NCBI GenBank assembly: GCA_958295725.1
Contig: OY282368.1
Span: forward strand, 3,010,365 to 3,074,364
DNA from: an uncultured Alphaproteobacteria bacterium
GTDB lineage: Bacteria > Pseudomonadota > Alphaproteobacteria > UBA2966
Direction: 5' to 3'
DNA length: 64,000 bases
The notes below the pieces were generated by a model, which worked only from the letters and a program-made list of their open reading frames with translations, ran no database searches and was not told where the DNA came from. A program made the translations under genes and the position numbers. Every line of letters starts with the position of its first letter. Position 1 is the stretch's first letter. Below are positions 35,784-43,491 of this stretch, in pieces.

Positions 35784-36497
35784 ATGCGCGTCTACGCACG
35801 GGACGAGGTGTGCGGGTTCCGGTTCACCCGGGCCGCCTGGGGCGAGTTGAGCAACTTCCAGCCGTTGTCGACTCCCATTCCGGCGGGTCCCTGGACCTTT
35901 TCGACCACGGAGCATCTTTACCAAGCCGCCAAGTTCGCCGCCCGGCCTGACCTCCAGGAACGGATCGCCATGGCCGCGACGGCGAAGGAGGCGAAGACGA
36001 TCGGCGGGACCGGGGGCGCGGGCATCGACCCCGACTGGGACCGGATGCGGATCGACGCGATGCGCTGGGTTCTCCGCCGCAAGCGCGAGATCGACCGGGA
36101 CGAGATCGACCGCGTGCTCGCGGCGACCGGGGAGCGGCCGATCGTCGAGGTCTCGACCCGCGACACGTTCTGGGGCGCGCGGCCCGCCGGCGACCGCTAC
36201 GAGGGCCGCAACGCGCTCGGGCGGCTGTGGATGGAGCTCCGCCGGCAGCTGCGCGAGAACGATCCGCAATCCCGCGCCGACGCCTGGATCGACCGTATCC
36301 GCGTCGGCCGCCTCGCCGGCCGATCGTTCCCCGTTTCCAAATTTCAAGCGCTCCCGGATGGCGAGGCCGGTTCGGGCGTCGCCGCGATGCCCGCGCGCCC
36401 CCAGGAGTTCGGGGTCTGCCCGGGCCGGGCGAATCCCCCGATGGAGGAGGTCTCCGCATGCCCCACGACAGCGCCGCGACCGAACGCGCCGCCCTGA
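35784..36497 (+). CDS. NADAR/YbiA-family protein
   Basis: 237 residues. Residues 10-160 form a NADAR domain: AAWGELSNFQPLSTPI, STTEHLYQAAKFA, and the late STRDTFWGARPAGD. NADAR proteins cleave N-glycosidic bonds; members remove ADP-ribose from modified nucleic acids or degrade riboflavin intermediates. The last 60 residues (from about 36320) have no domain and run through a leader-like element and the start of the next gene, so the native C-terminus has probably been lost or extended by readthrough. Possible link to toxin-type DNA modification on the element is inference. Confidence 0.82.
   Translation: MRVYARDEVCGFRFTRAAWGELSNFQPLSTPIPAGPWTFSTTEHLYQAAKFAARPDLQERIAMAATAKEAKTIGGTGGAGIDPDWDRMRIDAMRWVLRRKREIDRDEIDRVLAATGERPIVEVSTRDTFWGARPAGDRYEGRNALGRLWMELRRQLRENDPQSRADAWIDRIRVGRLAGRSFPVSKFQALPDGEAGSGVAAMPARPQEFGVCPGRANPPMEEVSACPTTAPRPNAPP
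36385..36440 (+). promoter_or_regulatory. GC-rich leader element copy 3 (degenerate)
   Basis: GATGCCCGCGCGCC matches the leader before parB (43353 on) and GGGCCGGGCGA recurs, but the central core reads CCCCCAGGAGTTCGGGG. It lies inside the 3' end of the NADAR frame and ahead of the gene at 36458. Confidence 0.4.
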
Positions 36498-36952
36498 TCC
36501 TCGCCGAACGCGATCCCGGTCCGCGCAACCGGCTCGACGCCTTCCTCATGCTCTCCGGCCAGGATTTCCTGTGGCGCCGGGACGGCCCCTGCGCCGACTT
36601 CGGCGAGGCGGTTCGCATCCACGAGGCCAGGACCGGCGAGGCCCTGCCGAGGCCCGCGTCGCTCCCGATCTTCGGCGTGGCCAGACGCCGGGGCGCCGGA
36701 CGCCGCGAGGTCGCGGTCTGGCTCGCGGGCTATTTCCTCGGCTGGATCGTCGGCCGCGGCCGCCCCTGTCGGGCGACCGACCGCGTCTGGCGTCTCGGCG
36801 CCATACTGCCGGTCTGCCTGGGGCTGTCCCACGAAGCGGCGTGCCGGGAGCCTCCCCGCCCGCTTGCCGACGCCGAACGGCGCGTGACCGAACTCGCGCG
36901 CGCGAACCTCCTCGATCCCGGCGCGCGGGCGACCGGCGGCCGGGCGGCCTGA
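36458..36952 (+). CDS. Conserved-type hypothetical protein
   Basis: 164 residues, Arg/Ala rich, no signal peptide. ATG is preceded by GGAGGAGG at a good distance. A middle segment REVAVWLAGYFLGWIVGRG is moderately hydrophobic. I do not recognise the family. It overlaps the NADAR frame by 40 bases and is followed after three bases by the PAPS-reductase-like gene, so the two are likely co-transcribed. Confidence 0.55.
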   Translation: MPHDSAATERAALILAERDPGPRNRLDAFLMLSGQDFLWRRDGPCADFGEAVRIHEARTGEALPRPASLPIFGVARRRGAGRREVAVWLAGYFLGWIVGRGRPCRATDRVWRLGAILPVCLGLSHEAACREPPRPLADAERRVTELARANLLDPGARATGGRAA

Positions 36953-36955
36953 GCG

Positions 36956-37315
36956 ATGGACATCCACGATCCCTACCGCATCCCGCGTCCGGCGGTCATC
37001 AGCTTCTCGGGTGGAAGAACGTCCGGCTACATGCTCGGGCACATCGTCGCGGCTTACGGGGGAACGTTGCCTGACGACATCGCCGTCGTGTTCGCGAACA
37101 CGGGCCTGGAGCACCCGGCGACGCTCGACTTCGTCGACACCTGCTCGAAGGCGTGGAGCGTCGACATCGCCTGGGTCGAGTACGACTGGGACGCGCCGCA
37201 CCGCACGCGCATCGTTGATCATCGCGCCGCGTCGCGCGGCGGCGAGCCCTATGCGGCGCTGATCGACCGCAAGGGCTTCGTGCCTAACATCGCCATCCGA
37301 TTTTGTACGGGCTTC
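36956..37315 (+). pseudogene. PAPS reductase-like gene, 5' part, split by the RIT element
   Basis: Encodes AVISFSGGRTSGYMLGHIVA, the PP-loop of the phosphoadenosine phosphosulfate reductase/adenine nucleotide alpha hydrolase superfamily, then VVFANTGLEHPATLDFVDTC. Homology stops at RFCTGFL where the RIT element begins; the frame continues to 37426 with element DNA. The 3' part is at 41037-41546. Removing 37313-41036 rejoins both in frame to a 288-residue protein (RFCTGFLKRDRIESHARYRL). These proteins on mobile elements may modify DNA or tRNA sulfur but this one has no assigned role. Confidence 0.85.
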
Positions 37316-37343
37316 CTTTATGTCGAGCTCGACATAAAGGAAG
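37312..37343. repeat. 32-bp perfect palindrome at the RIT left end
   Basis: The sequence is self-complementary without mismatch, centred at 37327/37328 on GAGCTC. It is found only at the left end; the right end keeps only its outer six bases. Likely a remnant of the insertion reaction or a recombinase site. Confidence 0.9.
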
Positions 37344-37394
37344 TTATAGCGAGCAAATCGTTATGGAGAGTTGGAGCGTTCCGACCCCGCGAAC
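37338..37394 (+). repeat. RIT left terminal inverted repeat
   Basis: 57 bases matching the reverse complement of 40985-41041 with two mismatches. It begins AGGAAGTTATAGCGAGCAAA and ends CCGCGAAC. Confidence 0.9.
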
Positions 37395-37426
37395 ACGGAC
37401 CGTCGAGGCCGGAACGCTTACCATAA

Positions 37427-38425
37427 CTATGCGGCCCTGACGTCTTTCAGCATCGCCAGCAGCCTGTCCGGCGCATCCTGGAAGGAGCCTTTTCTGATTT
37501 GCGGAGGCAGTGAGGCCGCGAGTATGTCCAGCTTCTCGACCGGATCGGTATGCAGATAGACCTCGGTCGCCTGCATGCTGGCGTGACCCAGCCACAGCGA
37601 GACCTTGCGAATGTCCCCTGTGGCTTCCAGCGTGTGCATGGCGCAGCTGTGTCTCAGGACATGAGGCGAGATGCGCTTGTCTGCCATGGACGGCATCTTT
37701 TGCCGAGCAGCCGAGGCATGCAGCGCCAGACGATATGCGAAGCCGTGCCGGCTCATGGCCGCACCCCGGCTGTTGAGGAACAGGTGATCCGTTGTGCCGT
37801 TCGGTCGGATGGCAAGCCAGTGCCGGAGGACGGATTGCGTCTCCTTCCATAATGGCAGCACGCGCTCGCGTCGCCCCTTGCCGATCACGTGAACCGAGTC
37901 CGGGCTCGGCCCGAGATCCTTGCACTTCAAGCCGATGGTCTCGGACACCCTCAGTCCCGCGGCGTAGGCGAGGTGGAGCATGGCACGGTCGCGCACGCCG
38001 TTGGCGGTTGCCGGATCCGGCGCGTCGAGGAGGGCTTGCAGTTCGTCGCGGTCGAGATAATCGACCAGCGTCCGGTCGAAGCGCTTTGATGGGATCGCAT
38101 GCACTTGACGCGCGAGGTCGAGGCAAGCGGGGGCGCGATACTCCAGATATCGGAAGAAGGATTTTATGGCCGCGAGCCGGAGGTTGCGCGTGCGGATTGT
38201 GTTTCCCCGTTCCTTCTCCAGACTGTCGAGGAAGTCCAGGATGAGCTCGGCGGTGAGTTGCTCGATCTCAATCCGGCAAGGCCGGACACTCAACTTCTCG
38301 GCGGCAAAGCCGACCAGCAGTTGGAAGCCGAAGGCATAGCTCTCGATGGTGTTGCGGCTGGCGCGCCGGTCGCGCGGAAGATGTTCCCGCAGGAACGCGC
38401 CGAGATAGGTGGCCAGGTCGGTCAT
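37427..38425 (-). CDS. ritC: RIT recombinase, third gene (RitC)
   Basis: 332-residue tyrosine recombinase. SAM-like N-terminal domain with TIESYAFGFQLLVGFAAEK; catalytic Arg in AAGLRVSETIGL, His-x-x-Arg in HVLRHSCAMHTL, and GHASMQATEVYLHTD with the nucleophile Tyr. Start overlaps the stop of the preceding recombinase by one base. Insertion requires all three proteins in described RIT elements; the division of roles is not established. Confidence 0.92.
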   Translation of the reverse strand: MTDLATYLGAFLREHLPRDRRASRNTIESYAFGFQLLVGFAAEKLSVRPCRIEIEQLTAELILDFLDSLEKERGNTIRTRNLRLAAIKSFFRYLEYRAPACLDLARQVHAIPSKRFDRTLVDYLDRDELQALLDAPDPATANGVRDRAMLHLAYAAGLRVSETIGLKCKDLGPSPDSVHVIGKGRRERVLPLWKETQSVLRHWLAIRPNGTTDHLFLNSRGAAMSRHGFAYRLALHASAARQKMPSMADKRISPHVLRHSCAMHTLEATGDIRKVSLWLGHASMQATEVYLHTDPVEKLDILAASLPPQIRKGSFQDAPDRLLAMLKDVRAA

Positions 38426-39345
38426 TACGAAGCCCTCCCCGCGTGCGCGTTCTCCGTCGCATCGGCAATGGTTTGAAGCAGCAGCGGTGTGGCTTCGAGA
38501 TACCAGTACGTATTCGACAGGTTTGCGTGGCCCAGATAGGTGCTCAGCGCCAGCATGTGCCGGTTGATGCTGTCCCGGTCGGTTTCGACGACGGCCTCGA
38601 GGGATCGGGTGGCAAAGCTGTGACGGAGACCGTGAAGCCGGGGGCCGGGCTCACCACGCTTACCGCGAAGCCCAACCTGTCGAGCCAGCTTGATGAACGT
38701 TTTGGTCACGGCCGAGAGGGACGGGCGCCTGCCGGTCGAGAGAACGAACAGGTGGTCGTCCTCCCCGCCCGTTCGCTTTCTGATCTCGAGGTACCGTTCA
38801 AGGGCGTCTCGAACGCTCCGGTGAAGGGGAACGAGCCTGCTCTTGCGGAACTTGGTCTCGCGGACGATCAGCCCGTCGGCGGTGACATCCGTCAGCCGCA
38901 ACGAGACGGCCTCCGAGCGCCGTAGACCCGTGGACGCGATCAGCCCGATCAGGCAGTGGAACGTATGGGGCGTGATCGAACAGGCGGGCCGCAGAGATAG
39001 TGCGGCTTGCATCAGTTGCCCGACCTGCGCCGGCGTCAGCAGGTGGGGAGTGGGTCGCCTGCGCTGGTTGCGGCCAAGGAAGTCGCGCGGTGGCACTTCG
39101 TGACGTTCGTCTTCGGCATGCAGCCAGAGGGCGAAGCCACGCAGGAGAGCCAGCTTTTCCCTTGCGTGATGGGCCGATGCCGTCCGTGCGGCCCATTCGA
39201 TGATCGTGTGGGCCCGGACAAACTCGTCGCCGACGGCCATTGCGTGTCGTGCGAAGGCTGACAGAATCCTTTCCTGAGTAAAGTACTTGTAGCCCGATTG
39301 GCGTTTGAACGTGACGTAACGTTCGACTTGGCGCATCCAGTTCAT
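38425..39345 (-). CDS. ritB: RIT recombinase, second gene (RitB)
   Basis: 306-residue tyrosine recombinase. Arg in TGLRRSEAVSLRL, HGLRHSFATRSL, and GHANLSNTYWYLEATP as the Tyr block. Its start overlaps the RitA stop by four bases (ATGA), so the three are translationally coupled. Confidence 0.92.
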   Translation of the reverse strand: MNWMRQVERYVTFKRQSGYKYFTQERILSAFARHAMAVGDEFVRAHTIIEWAARTASAHHAREKLALLRGFALWLHAEDERHEVPPRDFLGRNQRRRPTPHLLTPAQVGQLMQAALSLRPACSITPHTFHCLIGLIASTGLRRSEAVSLRLTDVTADGLIVRETKFRKSRLVPLHRSVRDALERYLEIRKRTGGEDDHLFVLSTGRRPSLSAVTKTFIKLARQVGLRGKRGEPGPRLHGLRHSFATRSLEAVVETDRDSINRHMLALSTYLGHANLSNTYWYLEATPLLLQTIADATENAHAGRAS

Positions 39346-40913
39346 CGGAGGTCTCCAATCCAGGGTTGCGCCACCTGCTGCAACATGGAGGCATCGACCT
39401 TGGCGTAAATGGCGGTCGTTTGTGGCGAGCGGTGTCTGAGCAAGGCGCCGATGATTTCAAGCGACGCTCCGGACCGGAGCAGGCCGGTGGCCGCGGAGTG
39501 CCGAAGGAGATGAGCGCCCTGTCCGTTCGCACTGTGTACGCCGGCGCGCGCCAAAGCTTGTGACACGATGGAGGTGATCGAGCCGGAAGTGGCAAAGGGT
39601 CGGTAGGGCGCCCGCACGCACATGAACACCCTTCCTTCATCCACGCGCGGCCGCGCCTTCTCGATATACTCGAGCAGCGCGTCGCCAACTTCCTGAGGGA
39701 GCGGCAGCCCCGCGGATTGCTTCGACTTTCCGCAGACATGAAGCCGGGCATTGCTCCAATCGATGTCGCCGAGCCGAAGATGGACAATATCGGCGGCGCG
39801 CAGGGCGAGCCGGGCGAGCAGAAGCAGGATCGCCCGATCCCGAACGCCGATAGCCGTGTCCAGATCGCAGGATGCGATCACGCGTTCAACGTCGTCCGTC
39901 AGAATGTAGCGGGGCAGTGTGGAAAGCCGCCATCCCGCGAATCCGGGAACGGCGTCGACAAGGCTCGGCGGACAATCGCCGTTCGAGACGAGGAACCGCA
40001 GATACATCCGCATGGAGCTCGCCAGTCTCCGGGCGTTCGCTCGAGATGTTTTCCTGGATTGACACAGCAGCACCTCTCTGACCGAGGTCGCATTGTATTG
40101 GCGCGGATCGTTTCCGAGATCGGCCACGAGCGTACAAACCGCCCGGTCATGTTCCCGGATGGTCCTCTCGCCGACGCCGCGGTGACGTCGAAGCCAATGG
40201 TGGAAGGCGCCAAGTTTCGAGCAAAGGGGCCTTCCGGGCGCTTCGAAGACGTCCGGGACTACACCCCGTTCAACCAGAAATTTGGTGAATCTCTTGAGCG
40301 CGTAACCGTAGTCCGAGCTTGCGGAGGCCTTGCTCAGATTCCCGAATTGCCCGAGGCACAGGCAGTCATGCTTGAAGAAGCGGTCCACGACATCCGAGGT
40401 CACGGCCCCAATCGGGATCCGGGAGTGGTGGAGCCAGGCCAGGAAGTGACTCACAGCGGCCCGGTAGCTGTAGAGCATGTTCGACGTATGGCCTTGCGCC
40501 GCACGCTGTTCCAGGAAGTCCGTCAGGAGTCGGCGCCTCAGGTCGACTTCTCCGGGATGTGCGGTGCGTCCGGTCTGCTCCAGAAAATGGACGAAGTGAG
40601 CAACCCCGCTCATTACTCCATGTGAGCGCTCGGGCAGTCGCTTGTAACGACCGCCACGCCCCTCAAGTGGGCGACACCGGCAATCATGGTCTCGGAAACG
40701 CCGCATGACGACATCGTCAACGGCCTCGGTCTCCGTGCCATCCGTTTCCAGCCAGACAAGGAAGTGTCTCGCCGATCCCCTGGAAATCCGCACTGTCAGA
40801 TCGGCAAACCCCGCCCGCTTCATGTGCTCCTCGAACTCGGCGAGACACCCAGTGCAGGAGCCGTGGAATGCTTGCCGAGGCAAGCGTCGTTCTGTTTCCG
40901 ATCGCATGGTCAT
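39342..40913 (-). CDS. ritA: RIT recombinase, first gene (RitA)
   Basis: 523 residues, the longest of the three, with an extended N-terminal region (CTGCLAEFEEHMKRAGFADL and on) before the recombinase domain. Catalytic blocks are LALRAADIVHLRL (Arg), HLLRHSAATGLL and RHRSPQTTAIYAKVD. The first arginine block has an unusual ALRAAD in place of the usual GLRxxE. ATG is 130 bases from the element end, where a promoter is expected. Confidence 0.92.
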   Translation of the reverse strand: MTMRSETERRLPRQAFHGSCTGCLAEFEEHMKRAGFADLTVRISRGSARHFLVWLETDGTETEAVDDVVMRRFRDHDCRCRPLEGRGGRYKRLPERSHGVMSGVAHFVHFLEQTGRTAHPGEVDLRRRLLTDFLEQRAAQGHTSNMLYSYRAAVSHFLAWLHHSRIPIGAVTSDVVDRFFKHDCLCLGQFGNLSKASASSDYGYALKRFTKFLVERGVVPDVFEAPGRPLCSKLGAFHHWLRRHRGVGERTIREHDRAVCTLVADLGNDPRQYNATSVREVLLCQSRKTSRANARRLASSMRMYLRFLVSNGDCPPSLVDAVPGFAGWRLSTLPRYILTDDVERVIASCDLDTAIGVRDRAILLLLARLALRAADIVHLRLGDIDWSNARLHVCGKSKQSAGLPLPQEVGDALLEYIEKARPRVDEGRVFMCVRAPYRPFATSGSITSIVSQALARAGVHSANGQGAHLLRHSAATGLLRSGASLEIIGALLRHRSPQTTAIYAKVDASMLQQVAQPWIGDLR

Positions 40914-40984
40914 TCTCCTCGCTATTGGATCGATGGGAGGAGAACCATAATGTTATGGAGAGTATCTTGGCCCTCATTACCAGC

Positions 40985-41041
40985 GTTCGCGGGGCCGGAA
41001 CGCTTCAACTCTCCATAACGATTTGCTCGCTATAACTTCCT
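40985..41041 (-). repeat. RIT right terminal inverted repeat
   Basis: Reverse complement partner of 37338-37394. It lacks the palindrome arm found at the left end. Confidence 0.9.
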
Positions 41042-41546
41042 CAAACGCGATCGGATCGAGTCCCACGCCCGCTACCGGCTCGGCCTGCGCCGGTGGCATT
41101 CGGTGGTGGGGCTCCGCGCCGACGAGCGCTCCCGGGTGTTGCGCATGCGGGCGCGGGATTGCGGCAGCCGCACCGGCGCCCGTGCGGTTCTGCCGCTGGC
41201 GGACGCCGGGGTTGCCGAGCGCGACGTGCTGGAGTGGTGGAAGCGTCAACCCTTCGACCTTGGCATCCCTTCCTACGCGGGCAACTGCGTCCTCTGCTTC
41301 CTGAAGGGCCGGGCCAAGCTGCTGCGCCTGATCCGAGAGGATCCCTCGCGGGCCGACTGGTGGATCGAACAGGAGCGCCGAGTCTCGAACCGGACCAACG
41401 CGCAAGGACGCGCCTGCGAGAGCATGAAGCGGTTCCGCCTCGGCGAGACCTACGAGGAGCTGCGCGCCGCCGCCTTCAATCAGGCCGACCTGTTCGACGA
41501 CGCGGTGGCGGACACCGAAACGTTCGACTGCCACTGCACCGACTGA
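41037..41546 (+). pseudogene. PAPS reductase-like gene, 3' part
   Basis: Frame resumes FLKRDRIESHARYRLGLRRW directly at the RIT boundary and ends FDCHCTD. NCVLCFLKGRAKLLRLIRE is a cysteine-bearing segment common to this group. Without excision of the RIT element there is no start, so the protein is probably not made. Confidence 0.85.
41529..41543 (+). repeat. 15-bp direct repeat left of toxin-antitoxin pair 2
   Basis: TGCCACTGCACCGAC recurs at 42436-42450. Left copy codes for the last residues of the PAPS reductase-like protein; right copy lies in noncoding DNA just before a leader element. The two copies bracket the toxin-antitoxin module. Confidence 0.75.
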
Positions 41547-41567
41547 CCCTCCAACGCCGCGCCCTAC

Positions 41568-41600
41568 GCCGCCCGGAGGCCGCGGCGAGCACGGCCGGAC
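41568..41600 (+). promoter_or_regulatory. GC-rich leader element copy 4 (short)
   Basis: ACGCCGCCCGGAGGCCGCGG then GCACGGCCGGAC; it matches the start of the leader at 42480 but lacks the hairpin. It follows the 15-bp repeat, as the other copy does. Confidence 0.4.
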
Positions 41601-41643
41601 ACGGCACGATGTTGCAAGCCATTGCTTCGTCGCGCGCCGCGTC

Positions 41644-41661
41644 CCAATATGACCACATTGG
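41644..41661. promoter_or_regulatory. Candidate antitoxin operator
   Basis: CCAAT (41644-41648) and ATTGG (41657-41661) form an inverted repeat 20 bases before the antitoxin ATG. Phd/YefM antitoxins bind such palindromes. Confidence 0.4.
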
Positions 41662-41680
41662 TTCCTTCCGGGAGGCGATC

Positions 41681-41923
41681 ATGCGAGAGGTTCAATTGCG
41701 CGACGCCAAGGCCACGCTGTCGGCGCTGGTGGAGAAGGCGGCCCACGGCGAGGCGGCGGTCATCACCCGCCGCGGCGAGCCCCGGGCCGTTATCCTGGGG
41801 ATCGAGGAGTGGAACCGTCTGCGCGACGTTCCGCCCTTCGGCCGCCTGCTGCTTTCCGCGCCCCTGGAAGAGGCCGACCTGCCGCCGCGCGATACCACGC
41901 CGATGCGGGACACCGCGCTTTAG
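41681..41923 (+). CDS. Phd/YefM-family antitoxin
   Basis: 80 residues. VQLRDAKATLSALVEKAAHG and the EAAVITRRGEPRAVIL strand are typical of Phd/YefM DNA-binding antitoxins; the acidic tail EEADLPPRDTTPMRD probably blocks the toxin. GGGAGG precedes the ATG. Nine bases separate it from the toxin. Confidence 0.9.
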   Translation: MREVQLRDAKATLSALVEKAAHGEAAVITRRGEPRAVILGIEEWNRLRDVPPFGRLLLSAPLEEADLPPRDTTPMRDTAL

Positions 41924-41932
41924 GCGCGCCGC

Positions 41933-42370
41933 ATGTATCTGGTGGATACCAACGTGTTGTCGGCCGGCGCTCCCGGCCGGCAAGAGCGGCCGGCGGCATT
42001 GACCGGGTGGATGGACGCGTACTCGCACGAGCTGTTCCTGTCGGCGGTGACGGTGGCCGAGATATCCGACGGCATCGCCAAGCTGAAGCGGACCGGTTCC
42101 GCTTCGAGGGCGGCCGGCCTCGGAGACTGGCTTGAACTCGTGCTCCATCTTTACGGCGATCGGGTCCTGCCGTTCGACGTCGCCGCGGCGCGCCTGGCGG
42201 GAGAGTTGATGGACGAGGCGCGCGTCGCCGGCCACGCGCCCGGCTTCGCCGACATCGCGATTGCCGCCACCGCCGCGAGCCGAGACCTGACGATTCTGAC
42301 GCGCAATCTGCGCCACTTCTCGCCCCTCGGCGCACGGACGATCGACCCCTTCGACACACTACCCGGTTGA
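41933..42370 (+). CDS. VapC-type PIN toxin
   Basis: 145-residue PIN ribonuclease, probably cleaving tRNA or rRNA. MYLVDTNVLSA supplies the first Asp, VTVAEISDGI the Glu, GFADIAIAATAASRDLTILT the third acidic site, then TRNLRHF. Standard VapC size. Pairs with the Phd-type antitoxin upstream. Confidence 0.92.
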   Translation: MYLVDTNVLSAGAPGRQERPAALTGWMDAYSHELFLSAVTVAEISDGIAKLKRTGSASRAAGLGDWLELVLHLYGDRVLPFDVAAARLAGELMDEARVAGHAPGFADIAIAATAASRDLTILTRNLRHFSPLGARTIDPFDTLPG

Positions 42371-42435
42371 TCGCGTTCCCGCGGCCGGTGCGAGGCCGCG
42401 CGGGCATCGACGGCGCGGCGACGGACGCCGAGGCG

Positions 42436-42450
42436 TGCCACTGCACCGAC
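42436..42450 (+). repeat. 15-bp direct repeat right of toxin-antitoxin pair 2
   Basis: Second copy of TGCCACTGCACCGAC (see 41529-41543). Confidence 0.75.
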
Positions 42451-42479
42451 CGATCTTTCCGTGCGACCCCACGCCCCGA

Positions 42480-42550
42480 GCCGCCCGGAGGCCGGGCCAA
42501 GCCGTCGGAGGGCGAAGGCCGGATGCCCGGAGCGGGCCTCCCCAACCAGC
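42480..42550 (+). promoter_or_regulatory. GC-rich leader element copy 5
   Basis: GAGCCGCCCGGAGGCCGGGCC, split as GAGCCGCCCGGAG and GCCGGGCC, then GTCGGAGGGCGAAGGCCGGA and GCCCGGAGCGGGC. Precedes the gene at 42634. Confidence 0.5.
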
Positions 42551-42633
42551 CCGGCGACGCCTCCCACGGTCCCGGAACGAGCGCCCGGCTCGCGGGCGCC
42601 GGCCTTCCCCATCCATCCAGGACGGAACCCGCC

Positions 42634-43041
42634 ATGACCGATCAGTTCCGCATGCTCGACCACGCCCCGGGGCAGCGCACGATGACGGTGCGCGCCGCCG
42701 ACCTCGAACGGATCGTCGAGGACGACCCGTATCCCGACCTGTCCTGGCTCGAACCCGACGCCAACCCGGCCAATGCGGAAGCCAACGCCGAGCGCCTCAC
42801 GGCCTACCACGAGGGCGAATGGTACTGCATCGGTATCCGCGCGCGGGCGGCGTTCCTCATCGACCTCGGTCACGGGGTCCTGATCCAGACCGTCGAGAGC
42901 CCCGGCCTGTGGGGCATCGAGAGCGACAGCGACCCGGAATACCTCGACCAGGTGTTCACCGAGGAAGCGCAAACCCTGCGCGGCATCCTCGCGCAACTGA
43001 ACGTGACGGTGGTCGAGGCCCAGGACACGCAAGGAGGATAA
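42634..43041 (+). CDS. Hypothetical protein of the element backbone
   Basis: 135 residues, acidic, no membrane segment. The C-terminal half reads SPGLWGIESDSDPEYLDQVF, with a beta strand before it (YCIGIRARAAFLI). I recognise the GLWGIESDSD pattern as recurrent in plasmid and element proteins but cannot name a function. ATG at 42634; the next gene begins four bases after the stop. Confidence 0.7.
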   Translation: MTDQFRMLDHAPGQRTMTVRAADLERIVEDDPYPDLSWLEPDANPANAEANAERLTAYHEGEWYCIGIRARAAFLIDLGHGVLIQTVESPGLWGIESDSDPEYLDQVFTEEAQTLRGILAQLNVTVVEAQDTQGG

Positions 43042-43045
43042 CGCC

Positions 43046-43303
43046 ATGGACGCTCCGGCCCGCGCCGTTCACGGGGCGCCGGCCCAGGCGCTCGCGGATG
43101 CGCTCTCCGCCCTCGCCGGGCTGTCGCAATGGATCGTCTGGACGGCGGACGGCGACCTGCCGCCGAACGAGCGGATGAGCGCCCGCAACATGCGCGAGGC
43201 GGCCGCGGGTCTCGCCAAGGCGTCGTCTCACCTCGATGCCGCGGCCGACCTGATCGAACCCCGGACCGGGTCCGGGACGGCCTTCCGCGAGCGCGACGCC
43301 TGA
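43046..43303 (+). CDS. Small hypothetical protein
   Basis: 85 residues, Ala-rich and helical (QALADALSALAGLSQWIVW). AGGAGG precedes the ATG at 43046. Unrecognised. Tight spacing to the upstream gene argues for co-translation. Confidence 0.6.
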   Translation: MDAPARAVHGAPAQALADALSALAGLSQWIVWTADGDLPPNERMSARNMREAAAGLAKASSHLDAAADLIEPRTGSGTAFRERDA

Positions 43304-43351
43304 CCCGACTTTCCCCTGCCCACACGCCGGTCCGGCGTTTCGATCCCGATC

Positions 43352-43430
43352 CGATGCCCGCGCGCCGCCCGGAGTCCGGGCCGGGCCGGGGCCGGGCGAG
43401 GCCGGACGTCCGAGGAAGGGCGCTCCGGCC
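43352..43430 (+). promoter_or_regulatory. GC-rich leader element copy 6
   Basis: Exact core CGCGCCGCCCGGAG (43361-43374), CCGGGCCGGGGCCGGGCGAG, then a hairpin with arms GGCCGGA and TCCGGCC around CGTCCGAGGAAGGGCGC (about 43400-43430). Precedes parB. Confidence 0.55.
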
Positions 43431-43491
43431 ATCGATCACACCTTCCGGCGGTCTTCCACGCGAAGACCGTCCCCACACGAGGAGATCGCCC

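Larger units (their letters stand above)
37313..41036 (-). mobile_element. RIT (recombinase in trio) element
   Basis: Three adjacent tyrosine recombinases on the minus strand, with 57-bp imperfect inverted repeats at the ends and a 32-bp perfect palindrome at the left tip. This is the architecture of RIT elements. CTTCCT occurs at both junctions (37312-37317, 41036-41041), and exact removal of 3724 bases restores the host gene frame, so the ends are set to within a few bases. Confidence 0.9.

Noticed and set aside
37316..37426. PAPS reductase-like frame continuing past the RIT boundary
   Set aside because: The last 37 codons come from the RIT terminal repeat and are not native sequence.
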